From Bradyrhizobium manausense (GTDB lineage: Bacteria; Pseudomonadota; Alphaproteobacteria; Rhizobiales; Xanthobacteraceae), in NCBI RefSeq assembly GCF_018131105.1, contig NZ_JAFCJI010000001.1, forward strand, positions 3,756,001 through 3,820,000: a stretch of 64,000 bases of DNA, written 5' to 3'. A model generated the notes under the pieces. That model saw nothing but the letters and a program-made list of their open reading frames with translations. It was not told the origin of the DNA and searched no databases. Positions 50,999-62,075 of the stretch are shown piece after piece. Numbering within the stretch: the stretch's first letter is position 1; each line of letters starts with the position of its first letter. A program made the translations under genes and the position numbers.

Positions 50999-53176
50999 AT
51001 GTCGATGATCACGCGCGGGACGCAGGTCCCGGCACGCTGGCGGCTGCTTGCATGCGGCCTTCTGCTGATGGCGAGCACGACGCTGCCCGCGCGCGCCGAC
51101 GATGGCATCGTCGATGTCCACGGCCTGCCGCAGCTCGAAGGCGCGGTGGAGGATACCTCGCTCGGAAAGAGCGACCGCGTCGAATATCGCATGCCGGCGC
51201 CGGAAGCCGTGACATCGCCCGCAGTGAAAAAGCTGCTGAGCGCCAATGGCTGGGTGCCCTATGTGCGGCCGCTGGAGGAGAAGAGCGACAATTTGAACTT
51301 CAAGAAGGGACGGCTGGGCCTGTCCGTTCACTTCACACAGGCGCTCGGCCGGCCCGACCAGTCCGTGGTCTATTACACGACTGACCGCATCTACGGGAAC
51401 GTGCCGTTCCCTGACGGCGCGATCGACATCGTGTTCGATGGCACCAGGCCGTATCTCGGCTGCATCGCGCCCGGCGCGCTCGATGCGACGTCGGATTTCT
51501 ACGCCAGCCAGATGGCTGCGATCGGCTGGCAAAAGCTCACGCCGGAAACTGCCGCGCGCTGGACGACCAGCCTCGACGAGACCGTTCCCAACGGCTTGCG
51601 CATGTTCTACGCGCATCCCGACAGCAGGGAGACCGGATTCTATCAGCAGAAGCCCGTCATGCTGACGCTGACGCGCCGCAACGACGGCAAGACCAATGTC
51701 GAGATCAAGGTCGCGCCATTCGCTCTACCTGCCGACCTCAAGCTTGACGGCGATTCCGCGGGATTTCCGCGGCCGGGTTCGACCAAGACGTCCATGGGCA
51801 AGGGCAACGCCACCACCGCCAGGCGTGAAATGTCCGCCGCCGTGATGGCCGATCTGCCGGCCGTGCTCGCCTTCTATCACCGCGAGCTCACCGCGCGCGG
51901 CTGGCGGGAGGACGGCAATGCGCCGCTCGCGCCTGGTGACGAGGTGGCGATCAAGGTATCCACGGCGGAGGAGACTGGCGTGCTGCGGCTCGGCCGCAGA
52001 TATGACTTCACCATGGTCAGCCTCGCCACGCAGCTGACGGAAGCGGCGATCGCGGCGCGGATCAAGGCCAAGAAGGAAGCCGACGAAAAATTCTTCAAGG
52101 ACGCCGAGACGGCGGCAAAGCAGATGATCGCCGCGGATGAAGTCCGCCGCAAGGCGCAGGCGGCCAATCTGTCCGACGCGCCGTTGAATGCACTGGCCGG
52201 CAGCAACACGCCGGTGCCGCTGCCGGAGACTGCCGAGGGCGTGAAATTCGAAGGCGACGACGGCAGGCTCGAATTCTCGTCCACATCGAGCGTCAAGGCG
52301 CTCGCCACGTTCTACCGAGCATCGATGAAGCAGGCAGGCTGGAAGGAGCAGCCGTCGGTCATCAACCAGCCGAACATGGCCGTGCTGGAGTTCGCCAAGG
52401 GCGGCAAGGCGATCTCGTTCACGGTCATGCAGATGGGCCCGAAGGTGAATGTCAGCGCCGACGGCTCGGGCCTCAAGATCGCCGCGGTCAGTCCTGCCTC
52501 CAAGGCCAAGCCGGCGAGCGGCGATACAGCCGGCGCGCAGGCCAAAGCGTCCATTCCGCTGGAAGCTGACCCGGAGTCCGCGCTGCCCGTGCCGAAGCAG
52601 CGCACGTCGACCTCGCTCGGCACGACAAAACTGCCTGGCGTCGAGGCGCCGTTCCGCCGCGAGCTCGATGCCAGCGTGCCGGCCGAGCTCGGCGATGTGC
52701 TCGCGTTCTATCGCAGCGAGTTGACAAAACTCGGCTGGCAGGAGAAGCCGGACGGCGCGGTGACGACCGCCGATCGCGTGCAACTCGCCTTCGCGTCTGC
52801 GCAGGGGCCGGCGATGTTGAAGCTGGGCCGCGCCAATGGCGAGACATCAGTCAATCTGGTGCAGAAGAACCCGGATGCCGCGACCAAGGCGGACATCATG
52901 CCCAAGCCAGGCCAGGCCAAGCTGCTGCTCGGTAACATGGGTAACCAGGAAGCCGTGCTCACCATCAACAAGCAGACCATCAAGGTTGCGGCCGGCGCCG
53001 GTGGCCCTCAATCGCCGAAAGGGCCGATGCTCGATCTGCCGCCCGGCAAGTATCAATACGCGCTGAAGATCGCTGGCCGGCAGGCTCGCACCGACACGAT
53101 CACGATCGCCGCAGGCGATGCCTGGGGCCTGATGGTGGGGCCGACCGGCGAGGTGCTGCCGCTGCAGATGTATTGA
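50999..53176 (+). CDS. Exported five-module repeat protein of unknown function
   Basis: A 725-residue protein. The signal peptide (about 1-34, ending LPARADDG) precedes five modules that open with a P-x-P phrase: MPAPEA (65), VPFPDGA (135), FPRPGST (256), VPLPETA (406) and LPVPKQR (529). Four contain a helix of the form LAFYRxEL followed by GWxE, for example LPAVLAFYHRELTARGWRED and KALATFYRASMKQAGWKE. A Lys/Ala-rich helix (AAIAARIKAKKEADEKFFKD) links modules 3 and 4. A beta-rich end domain begins at MPKPGQAKLLL (634). AGGAG lies eight bases before ATG. Its location suggests the periplasm. No family is recognised. Confidence 0.82.
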   Translation: MSMITRGTQVPARWRLLACGLLLMASTTLPARADDGIVDVHGLPQLEGAVEDTSLGKSDRVEYRMPAPEAVTSPAVKKLLSANGWVPYVRPLEEKSDNLNFKKGRLGLSVHFTQALGRPDQSVVYYTTDRIYGNVPFPDGAIDIVFDGTRPYLGCIAPGALDATSDFYASQMAAIGWQKLTPETAARWTTSLDETVPNGLRMFYAHPDSRETGFYQQKPVMLTLTRRNDGKTNVEIKVAPFALPADLKLDGDSAGFPRPGSTKTSMGKGNATTARREMSAAVMADLPAVLAFYHRELTARGWREDGNAPLAPGDEVAIKVSTAEETGVLRLGRRYDFTMVSLATQLTEAAIAARIKAKKEADEKFFKDAETAAKQMIAADEVRRKAQAANLSDAPLNALAGSNTPVPLPETAEGVKFEGDDGRLEFSSTSSVKALATFYRASMKQAGWKEQPSVINQPNMAVLEFAKGGKAISFTVMQMGPKVNVSADGSGLKIAAVSPASKAKPASGDTAGAQAKASIPLEADPESALPVPKQRTSTSLGTTKLPGVEAPFRRELDASVPAELGDVLAFYRSELTKLGWQEKPDGAVTTADRVQLAFASAQGPAMLKLGRANGETSVNLVQKNPDAATKADIMPKPGQAKLLLGNMGNQEAVLTINKQTIKVAAGAGGPQSPKGPMLDLPPGKYQYALKIAGRQARTDTITIAAGDAWGLMVGPTGEVLPLQMY

Positions 53177-53210
53177 TCGGATCGCCAGACCCTTGATGCG
53201 GAGAGCTGGC

Positions 53211-53384
53211 ATGACGACCGCAGGGCCTGGAACGACGGGTGCACGATGGTGGCTGTCAGCGTGCAGTCTTGCTCTCGTGCGAGCCCAATGGTCGCCTTGG
53301 GCGTCATCTCCGCTGGTGTCGGCAGATGCCGCTCAAGGGGCCTCGGAACAGGCCGCCGCGCCCCCGCAAAATCCACGCCTTTGA
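53211..53384 (+). pseudogene. Decayed third copy of the module-protein family (leader only)
   Basis: A 57-codon frame MTTAGPGTTGARWWLSACSL. Its DNA, especially GCACGATGGTGGCTGTCAGC, closely follows the 5' coding part of the gene at 50082 (GCACGATGGCGGCTGTTCGC). A GGAGA ribosome site is retained. After about 25 codons the similarity stops, and no module follows. It appears to be a truncated duplicate just before gyrB. It might still make a short peptide. Confidence 0.5.
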
Positions 53385-53592
53385 CGCCCCAAAACAGGGC
53401 CTCGAATCGGGCTTTCTGCGAGCCTTGGAATCGGCCTTCGAACACCTTGAAATCAGGCTCAAAAACCCCATCTACTCAAAGGGTTGCCGGGAGATACTTT
53501 GCGCTAGGCGCAGGCTCTCTTTCATGGCACAAATAGCTTCCAAATCAGCGCCTTTTGCGCGGCTGATTCGGGCGACATTTCGAAGGCCTCTC
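53385..53592 (+). other. gyrB leader region
   Basis: About 208 bases before gyrB. The gyrB frame is open back to 53239 and an in-frame ATG lies at 53524, but no GyrB-like sequence is present there. TTGAAA at about 53447 and TTGCCG at about 53484 are weak -35 candidates, and no firm promoter can be named. Confidence 0.35.
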
Positions 53593-56028
<2,436 letters not shown>

Positions 56029-56045
56029 TCTCGCTGCCTCCACGG

Positions 56046-56131
56046 CGTCATGGCCGGGCTTGTCCCGGCCATCCACGTCCTGCGCCGCGAAACAAAGAAC
56101 TTGGATGCCCGGGACAAGCCCGGGCACGACG
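56046..56131. repeat. Composite palindrome after gyrB
   Basis: Left half CGTCATGGCCGGGC...CCCGGCCAT, right half ATGCCCGGGACAAGCCCGGG and CACGACG. It forms two hairpins and carries inverted ends. It lies 18 bases past gyrB and may end its transcript. Confidence 0.75.
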
Positions 56132-56220
56132 GCCAGACCCAGTCTCCTGAACCTCACCACCCGCAATCACGACGAAGTAGCGTGAACCCATTGGCCTGTT
56201 CCGGCCGGAAGCGCGATGTC

Positions 56221-56685
56221 ATGAGTGCCCCTGCATTGAAGCCGGCGATCCCTTCGCGCCGCCTGGGCGTGATCGGGAGCCTCGTTGGGCTATTGGCCTT
56301 CATTGCAGCCCTCCTGCCCCATTGGGTCGTGCCGATCATGTATCCGCCGCCGCCAGTCGATCAGGTCATCGTCGACACCGGGCACCGCATCAAGGATCGT
56401 GTCATCGCGCGCGTGAAGGGCGTGGAGTATCAGGCGCCGAAGGTTGAAAAATCGGCTGGAAGAAGCTGGAGCGAAGCGGCTTCCGTCACCGCAATCTCGC
56501 TCGGCCTGCTTGCCATTCTGCTCTCGGTCCTCGCGCTCATCTCCAGGGAGGAGCGCCTCCTTGCCGCCGTCGCCGCCACACTCGGCACCGGCGCCATTGC
56601 GATCGAAATCTCATTCGTCATGATCGGCGCGCTGATCCTGCTCGCGATCCTCTATGTGGTGGGAAATATCATCGGGCTGCTCTGA
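56221..56685 (+). CDS. Membrane protein of unknown function
   Basis: A 154-residue protein with three or four membrane segments: LGVIGSLVGLLAFIAALLPH, then after a loop with a Pro-rich MYPPPPVDQV, AASVTAISLGLLAILLSVLA, AAVAATLGTGAIAIEISFVM and ILLAILYVVGNIIGLL. The central loop (HRIKDRVIARVKGVEYQAPK) is basic. No family is recognised. GGAAG precedes the ATG at 56221. An ATG five bases upstream leads into a stop at once. Confidence 0.75.
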   Translation: MSAPALKPAIPSRRLGVIGSLVGLLAFIAALLPHWVVPIMYPPPPVDQVIVDTGHRIKDRVIARVKGVEYQAPKVEKSAGRSWSEAASVTAISLGLLAILLSVLALISREERLLAAVAATLGTGAIAIEISFVMIGALILLAILYVVGNIIGLL

Positions 56686-56804
56686 AACTGCCTGGCTGGC
56701 AGAGGGCCTCGAGCCACAGCCTGCACAATTGCTACCGCGCTCAATTCCCTATAGTTTCCGCCTCCAAAGCAGCCCGCCCCAACCCAGCAGGACGGAGAGA
56801 TCCC

Positions 56805-58100
56805 GTGGCGCCCATTCAGTACATTGTCGAGGGCGGTCACCGGCTCTCGGGCTCGATCGAGCCGGCCGGCAACAAGAATTCGGCGCTGCCGATCATCGCC
56901 GCCGCCTTGCTCACCGAGCATCCGGTGACGCTTGAGAACGTGCCGCGGATCCGCGACACCGAGACGCTGGTCGAGTTGATCGGGTCGGTCGGTGCGTCCG
57001 CGGAATGGACGGCCCGCAACACGCTCCGCATCCACGCCAAGAGCATCCGCGCCGCCGATCTCGATCCCGAGCTCTGCGTCCGCATTCGCGCCTCGATCCT
57101 GCTTGCAGGTCCCCTGCTCGCCCGCTGCGGCGAGGTGATGCTGCCGCCGCCCGGCGGCGACGTGATCGGCCGGCGCCGGCTCGACACCCACGTGCTGGCG
57201 CTGGAACAGCTCGGCGCAAAGGTCATTGCAACGGACCGGCTGGAATTCCGCGCGCCAAAACTCACCGGCGCCGATGTATTCCTGGACGAGCCGAGCGTCA
57301 CCGCGACCGAGAATGCCCTGGTCGCTGCCGTCGCCGCCGACGGCGTCACTTATCTGCGCAACGCGGCCTCCGAGCCGCATGTGCAGGATCTCGCCAATTT
57401 CCTGGTCGCGCTCGGCGCCAAGATCGAGGGCATCGGCACCAACACCATGGTCATCCATGGCCCGGCGACGCTGGGGGAAGCGACCTACAGGATCCAGCCC
57501 GACCATATCGAGGTCGGCTCGCTGATCGGACTTGCCGCCGTGACGCGCTCGCCCCTGCGCATCGTGCGCGCGGGCGTCGAGCATCTGCGCTCGATCCGCA
57601 TGGGCTTTGAGCGGCTCGGCATCGTCTGCCGCGTCGAGGGTGACGACCTCATCGTGCCGTCGAACCAGACGCTGAAGATCCAGGACGATTTCGGCGGCCA
57701 CGTGCCGAAGCTGGAGGACCAGCCTTGGCCGGCCTTCCCGGCCGACCTGATGTCGATCGCGATCGTCACCGCCACGCAATGCGAGGGCGTGATCCTGATG
57801 TTCGAGAAGATGTTCGAGTCGCGGATGTTCTTCGTCGACAAGCTGATCGGAATGGGCGCGCGCATCGTGCTCTGCGATCCGCATCGCGCCATCATCGCCG
57901 GCCCTAGCCGCCTGCACGGCGCGACGATGACCTCGCCCGACATCCGCGCCGGCATGGCAATGCTGCTCGCCGCGGTCTGCGCCGAGGGCACCTCCACGAT
58001 CAACAATGCCGACCAGATCGAGCGCGGCTATGAGCGCATCGACGAGCGGCTGAATGCGCTGGGTGCGAAGATCCGTCGCGTGCCGGAGCGGAAGGGCTGA
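56805..58100 (+). CDS. murA: UDP-N-acetylglucosamine 1-carboxyvinyltransferase, Asp-type paralogue
   Basis: A 431-residue EPSP-synthase-fold enzyme that would transfer enolpyruvate from PEP to UDP-GlcNAc, the first step of peptidoglycan synthesis. The substrate residues NKNSALP (Lys24-Asn25), the FPADL Asp and IRAGMAML Arg are conserved. The catalytic loop reads PPPGGDVIGRR with Asp119 where E. coli MurA has Cys115. Asp at this site is known to keep activity and give fosfomycin insensitivity. The sequence differs from housekeeping rhizobial MurA as I recall it, so this may be a second copy. The start is GTG after GGAGAG. Confidence 0.88.
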   Translation: MAPIQYIVEGGHRLSGSIEPAGNKNSALPIIAAALLTEHPVTLENVPRIRDTETLVELIGSVGASAEWTARNTLRIHAKSIRAADLDPELCVRIRASILLAGPLLARCGEVMLPPPGGDVIGRRRLDTHVLALEQLGAKVIATDRLEFRAPKLTGADVFLDEPSVTATENALVAAVAADGVTYLRNAASEPHVQDLANFLVALGAKIEGIGTNTMVIHGPATLGEATYRIQPDHIEVGSLIGLAAVTRSPLRIVRAGVEHLRSIRMGFERLGIVCRVEGDDLIVPSNQTLKIQDDFGGHVPKLEDQPWPAFPADLMSIAIVTATQCEGVILMFEKMFESRMFFVDKLIGMGARIVLCDPHRAIIAGPSRLHGATMTSPDIRAGMAMLLAAVCAEGTSTINNADQIERGYERIDERLNALGAKIRRVPERKG

Positions 58101-58110
58101 GAGCGTTTTC

Positions 58111-58260
58111 TTCCTTCTCCCCTTGTGGGAGAAGGTGGCGCGAAGCGCCGGATGAGGGGTTGCTTCAGCGAGCTCCATAAGAAATTGACTCGCGGATAGA
58201 GACCCCTCACCCGTCTCGTCGCTGCGCGGCGAGCCACCCTCTCCCACAAGGGGAGAGGGG
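58111..58260. repeat. CTCCCCTTGTGGGAG-type long intergenic repeat
   Basis: Second copy of the element at 39083-39275, about 150 bases: left TTCCTTCTCCCCTTGTGGGA, right CTCTCCCACAAGGGGAGAGG, with GGATGAGGGGT and CCCCTCACCC inside. The central parts differ between copies. Confidence 0.8.
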
Positions 58261-58309
58261 AAAAAACAGGGCCATGTTTTCGACGTGCGGCTGTGCTATT
58301 TCACCCGCA

Positions 58310-59701
58310 ATGCTCGACACTGTCCAACCACAACAGCAGCCCCAAGCCGGACTGCAAAGCCATCTCGCCGAAGAGTTCGTCGAGACGCTGCGACTGGCTG
58401 TGCCGATGATGCTGACGCAGCTCGGGCAGATCGCGATGATCACGAGCGATCTCGTGCTGATCGGGAGGCTCGGTGAGGATTCGGTCGCCGCTGCGGCACT
58501 TGCGCACACCGTCTATTTCGTCAGCTTCACCTTCGGTCTCGGCTTGATGGCTGCGGTGTCGCCGCTGGCAGCGCAGGCGTTCGGCGCCGGCGACGTCAGG
58601 CGCATCCGCCTCTCCCTGCGCGTCGGCCTGTGGGTCGCACTGCTGATTTCGCTGCCGATGATGGCCTCGCCGCTCTATGGCGAGCACATCCTGATCGCGC
58701 TCGGACAGGCGCCGCATTCAGCCGCGCTCGCCCAGCGCTATCTGAATGGGCTGGCCTGGGGCATTGCGCCGGCGCTCGGCTTCATCGCGCTGCGCAGCAT
58801 GATGAGCGCGGTGAACCGGCCGCAGGCGCCCTTGTGGATCACGCTCGCCGCGATCCCGGCGAACTTCGCGCTGGTCTATTGCCTGATCCATGGCTTGTTC
58901 GGCCTGCCGGAGCTCGGCCTGTTCGGCGCGGGGCTTGCGACCACACTGGTCAATCTCGGCACCTTCGTCGCCGCCCTCACCATCGCGGCGTTGCGCAGGC
59001 CGTTCGCCGACTACCATCCGCTCACGCGTCTCTGGCGGATCGACTGGCCCTTGATGCGCCAGCTGATCGCGATCGGCGCGCCGATCTCGTTCTCGCTGCT
59101 GCTGGAATACGGCCTGTTCTCTTCGGCCGCACTCTTGATGGGGCTGATCTCGACCACTGCCCTCGCCGCGCACCAGATCGCGCTGCAGGTCACGGCCGTG
59201 CTGTTCATGGTCCCGCTCGGCGTCGGCATGGCCGCGACGGTGCGTGTCGGTCATGCCTTCGGCCGCGACGACCCTGCCGGCGTCCGACGCGCGGGCCTCG
59301 TCGCCGCCGTGCTCGGCGTTGCCTTGGTCGCGGTGCTGACAGTCGCCATCATCCTCGGGCGCTACGAGTTGGGGCGGCTGTTCTTCGGCAGCAGCGAGGC
59401 CAGCGCACCCACTGTCAGCCTGACCGCGACGCTGCTCATGGTTGGCGCGACCTTCTTCATCGCCGACGCGCTGCAGACCATCATGGGCGGGTCGTTGCGC
59501 GGCCTCAATGACACAAGGATGACTTTGGTATTCGCGGCGATCGGCTATTGGTGCGTCGGTTTTCCGATCGCCTGGATGCTCGCCTTCCACGCCGGCCTTG
59601 GCGCGGTCGGTGTCTGGATCGGGTTGTCGATCGGATCGTTCGTCTATGCCGGCCTGCTGATCTTGCGCTTTCGGATGCTGACGCGCAGACTGGCGGGATG
59701 A
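58310..59701 (+). CDS. MATE family multidrug efflux transporter
   Basis: A 463-residue membrane protein with 12 predicted segments in two similar halves. The first half opens FVETLRLAVPMMLTQLGQIAMITSDLVLIGRLG, the second WPLMRQLIAIGAPISFSLLLEYGLF, the paired pattern of NorM-type MATE exporters, which use Na+ or H+. I chose ATG 58310. The ATG at 58274 would add 12 residues (MFSTCGCAISPA) with little support. Its last codon overlaps the next start (ATGA), the first of three tightly linked genes. Confidence 0.88.
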   Translation: MLDTVQPQQQPQAGLQSHLAEEFVETLRLAVPMMLTQLGQIAMITSDLVLIGRLGEDSVAAAALAHTVYFVSFTFGLGLMAAVSPLAAQAFGAGDVRRIRLSLRVGLWVALLISLPMMASPLYGEHILIALGQAPHSAALAQRYLNGLAWGIAPALGFIALRSMMSAVNRPQAPLWITLAAIPANFALVYCLIHGLFGLPELGLFGAGLATTLVNLGTFVAALTIAALRRPFADYHPLTRLWRIDWPLMRQLIAIGAPISFSLLLEYGLFSSAALLMGLISTTALAAHQIALQVTAVLFMVPLGVGMAATVRVGHAFGRDDPAGVRRAGLVAAVLGVALVAVLTVAIILGRYELGRLFFGSSEASAPTVSLTATLLMVGATFFIADALQTIMGGSLRGLNDTRMTLVFAAIGYWCVGFPIAWMLAFHAGLGAVGVWIGLSIGSFVYAGLLILRFRMLTRRLAG

Positions 59702-60186
59702 CAGAACCAGTTCGTGAAATCACCCCCGATGTCGATGCCGGCACGGTCCTGGCAGGTGCGCAGTTCATGGACGCGTTTCGCGTCGACGTCGGCTCAACAA
59801 ACGTGAACGCCCGCGAAGCCTGCACACGGATGGTCCTGAACGGGCCGCGCTGGGTCGATGCGCTGGTGCGCCTGCGCAACATTCTCGTCACGCCATTCGG
59901 CCTAAAAAAATCAGGCGAAGGCGCGCCTGCGCCCGGCGGCCTGATCGGGCTGTTTCCAGTCTTGAGCGAGACCCCGGAGCGGCTGATCGCCGGCTTCAAC
60001 GATTTTCACCTCGATTTTCGCATTGTCGTCGACGTGGCCAAGGATGCAGCGAGCCGCCAGGTCACCGTGACCACGCTGGTAAAAACCAACAATCTCCTCG
60101 GCCGGACCTACCTCACGCTCATCACGCCGTTCCACAAGATCGTAGCTCGCGGCATGATGGGGAGGATCGCGGAGCCGGTGCGATGA
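59698..60186 (+). CDS. DUF2867 family protein
   Basis: A 162-residue protein of the DUF2867 group, which has an SRPBCC-like fold. Typical parts are PRWVDALVRLRNILVTPFGL, ISETPERLIAGFNDFHLDFRI-like VLSETPERLIAGFNDFHLDF, and the C-terminal NLLGRTYLTLITPFHKIVARG. No reaction is known for the family. It overlaps the MATE gene at its start and the isomerase-like gene at its end by four bases each, so all three should be translated together. Confidence 0.88.
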   Translation: MTEPVREITPDVDAGTVLAGAQFMDAFRVDVGSTNVNAREACTRMVLNGPRWVDALVRLRNILVTPFGLKKSGEGAPAPGGLIGLFPVLSETPERLIAGFNDFHLDFRIVVDVAKDAASRQVTVTTLVKTNNLLGRTYLTLITPFHKIVARGMMGRIAEPVR

Positions 60187-60833
60187 CGCTGTCCGTCGAT
60201 CTCTTCTTTTCCTTTCGCAGCCCCTACAGCTATCTGGCGCTGCCGAAGACGCTGAAGCTGGTCGAGGCGTACGATCTCTCGGTCAATTTGCGGCCGGTCT
60301 ACCCGATCGCAGTCCGCGTACCCGGCTTCTTCAAGAAGGCCAGTCCGCAATTCGCGCGCTACATCGTCATGGACAGCCGCCGCGTCGCCGAGCACGCGGG
60401 CATTCCATTCCGCTTTCCCCGGCCCGACCCGATCGTGCAGGATATGACGACGCTCGATGTCGCGGCCGAACAGCCCTACATCCATCGCCTGACACGATTG
60501 GGCACGATGGCGCAGCTCGACGGCCGCTCGCTCGCTTTCACATCCGCGATCGCGCCTGTGCTCTGGGACGGTTCGGTCGCCGGATGGAATGAGGGCGATC
60601 ACCTCGCCCGCGCCGCCGAGAAGGCCGGCTTCGATCTCGCCGCGATGGATGCGGCGATCAGCGCCGATCCGGATCGCTACGAGCAGGTGATCACGGAGAA
60701 TGAAAAGGACCACGCCGCGTCAGGTCATTGGGGCGTGCCGACCTTCGTGTTCGAAAACGAACCGTTTTTCGGCCAGGACCGCATCGATCTCCTCGTCTGG
60801 TGCTTGCAAGGCAAGGGCCTGACGAGGAGATAG
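60183..60833 (+). CDS. 2-Hydroxychromene-2-carboxylate isomerase (DsbA-like, kappa GST) family protein
   Basis: A 216-residue thioredoxin-fold protein. The N-terminal VDLFFSFRSPYSYLALPK carries the Ser used in place of the redox cysteine to activate glutathione in this family. SGHWGVPTFVFENEPFFGQDRIDLL is the conserved C-terminal region. It may isomerise a glutathione-dependent aromatic intermediate, but no naphthalene-pathway genes are present. Coupling to the MATE exporter by ATGA overlaps points to a shared detoxification role, as an inference. It ends two bases from its convergent neighbour. Confidence 0.88.
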   Translation: MTLSVDLFFSFRSPYSYLALPKTLKLVEAYDLSVNLRPVYPIAVRVPGFFKKASPQFARYIVMDSRRVAEHAGIPFRFPRPDPIVQDMTTLDVAAEQPYIHRLTRLGTMAQLDGRSLAFTSAIAPVLWDGSVAGWNEGDHLARAAEKAGFDLAAMDAAISADPDRYEQVITENEKDHAASGHWGVPTFVFENEPFFGQDRIDLLVWCLQGKGLTRR

Positions 60834-60835
60834 AT

Positions 60836-61951
60836 TCACTTCGCGATCTTCACCGGTCCATTCGCCACGGCCTCCGACCATTCGCCGACGACGCGGTCGA
60901 GGTCGCAGAGATTCTGGTGCATCTGCTCCAGCGAGAATCCCAGTGCGAAGAAGCGCTCCGCAGTATCGCCGGGGTGACCGCGGATCAGGCCGTCCTGACG
61001 CACGGCCGCGACCGCCTCGGCATAGTGCTGAAGCGCGACGTGCACGGGATGGATCGGCGGCGCGCCGGCGCCCTCGCGCAGGGCTTCGGCCGCCGACTTC
61101 AGGAAGCGCATGATCGCCGCGCTGACTTCCGACAGCGGCCCGGCAAGCCTGACCTGCACGTCGACCGGCAGCGGGACCACAGTGGCGCGGCCGATCATCA
61201 CGACGTCGTGGCGCAGCCGCAGGATCGTGCGCAGCAGGGGGCCGGTGTCGGGACCGCTCGACAGCCACGCCGAACGCTCGCGCTCGGCCTCTGTGCCGAT
61301 GGTATTCATGCCCACCAGGGCAGTGCCGATACCGTCCTGGATCCGATGCAGCGCGTCGTTGTCGCGGCCACGCGTCAGGCCGGCGAGCAGCTCCATGAAA
61401 GCCTCCGCGATCAGCTCGAGCAGTGTCGCCGCACTGGCGCGAATCTGCCGCACCGCGCGCGAGGGCAGCACCAGGAAGGAGACGAGCAGCCCCGTGACCG
61501 CGCCAACCGAGACCTCGCTGACGCGATCGATCGCGGAGGCCATGGGATCGGCATGGTGCATGCTCGGAAGCACGAGCACGATCACGGCCGTCACCGTCGC
61601 AGAGCTCAGGTTCGGATAGATCGAGGCGGTAAAGGCCAACGGCGCCACAGCCAGCACCAGCAAACACAGCAGGCCCAGTTCGCCGGAATAGGGAATCAGG
61701 ATCGCGATCGCGCCGCCATAGACGGCGCCCCCGATCGTACCGAGCATGTAATCGCGCGTCGCCTTCAGCGAGCGGCCGACACTCATCTGGGTCACGATGA
61801 TGGACGTCAGAACCGCCCAGAGCGGCAGCAGGAGATGCAGCGCAGTGGCGACGGCATAGGCCGAGGTGGCTGCGACCGTGACCCGGATCGCCAGCCCCAA
61901 TTGCGTCCTGCGCGACCAGACGCGGTCGAACAATTGTCTTGCTGAAACCAT
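60836..61951 (-). CDS. FUSC/aromatic acid exporter family membrane protein
   Basis: A 371-residue protein. The first half has about six membrane segments, with LGLAIRVTVAATSAYAVATAL and PLWAVLTSIIVTQMSVGRSLKAT followed by RDYMLGTIGGAVYGGA, the FUSC signature. The second half is a long soluble helical domain. It resembles one half of AaeB/YccS-type exporters of aromatic acids and may need a partner or form a dimer. No membrane fusion gene is adjacent. ATG at 61951 has CAGG ahead. Confidence 0.85.
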   Translation of the reverse strand: MVSARQLFDRVWSRRTQLGLAIRVTVAATSAYAVATALHLLLPLWAVLTSIIVTQMSVGRSLKATRDYMLGTIGGAVYGGAIAILIPYSGELGLLCLLVLAVAPLAFTASIYPNLSSATVTAVIVLVLPSMHHADPMASAIDRVSEVSVGAVTGLLVSFLVLPSRAVRQIRASAATLLELIAEAFMELLAGLTRGRDNDALHRIQDGIGTALVGMNTIGTEAERERSAWLSSGPDTGPLLRTILRLRHDVVMIGRATVVPLPVDVQVRLAGPLSEVSAAIMRFLKSAAEALREGAGAPPIHPVHVALQHYAEAVAAVRQDGLIRGHPGDTAERFFALGFSLEQMHQNLCDLDRVVGEWSEAVANGPVKIAK

Positions 61952-62075
61952 CGCCTGATGTCCCCGACCCCGTCCTCGTCAACCGGCCAAAAGCATAGCT
62001 GATGCCCGCGCCCCCAAGTCCGCTTGAAAGGGGGGATTAGCCCGCCTAATTTGCCGGCCAAAACGAGGAAACACG

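Noticed and set aside
53239..53592. Longer GyrB starting at 53239 or 53524
   Set aside because: No GyrB-like residues occur before 53593, and the region contains the remnant of another gene.
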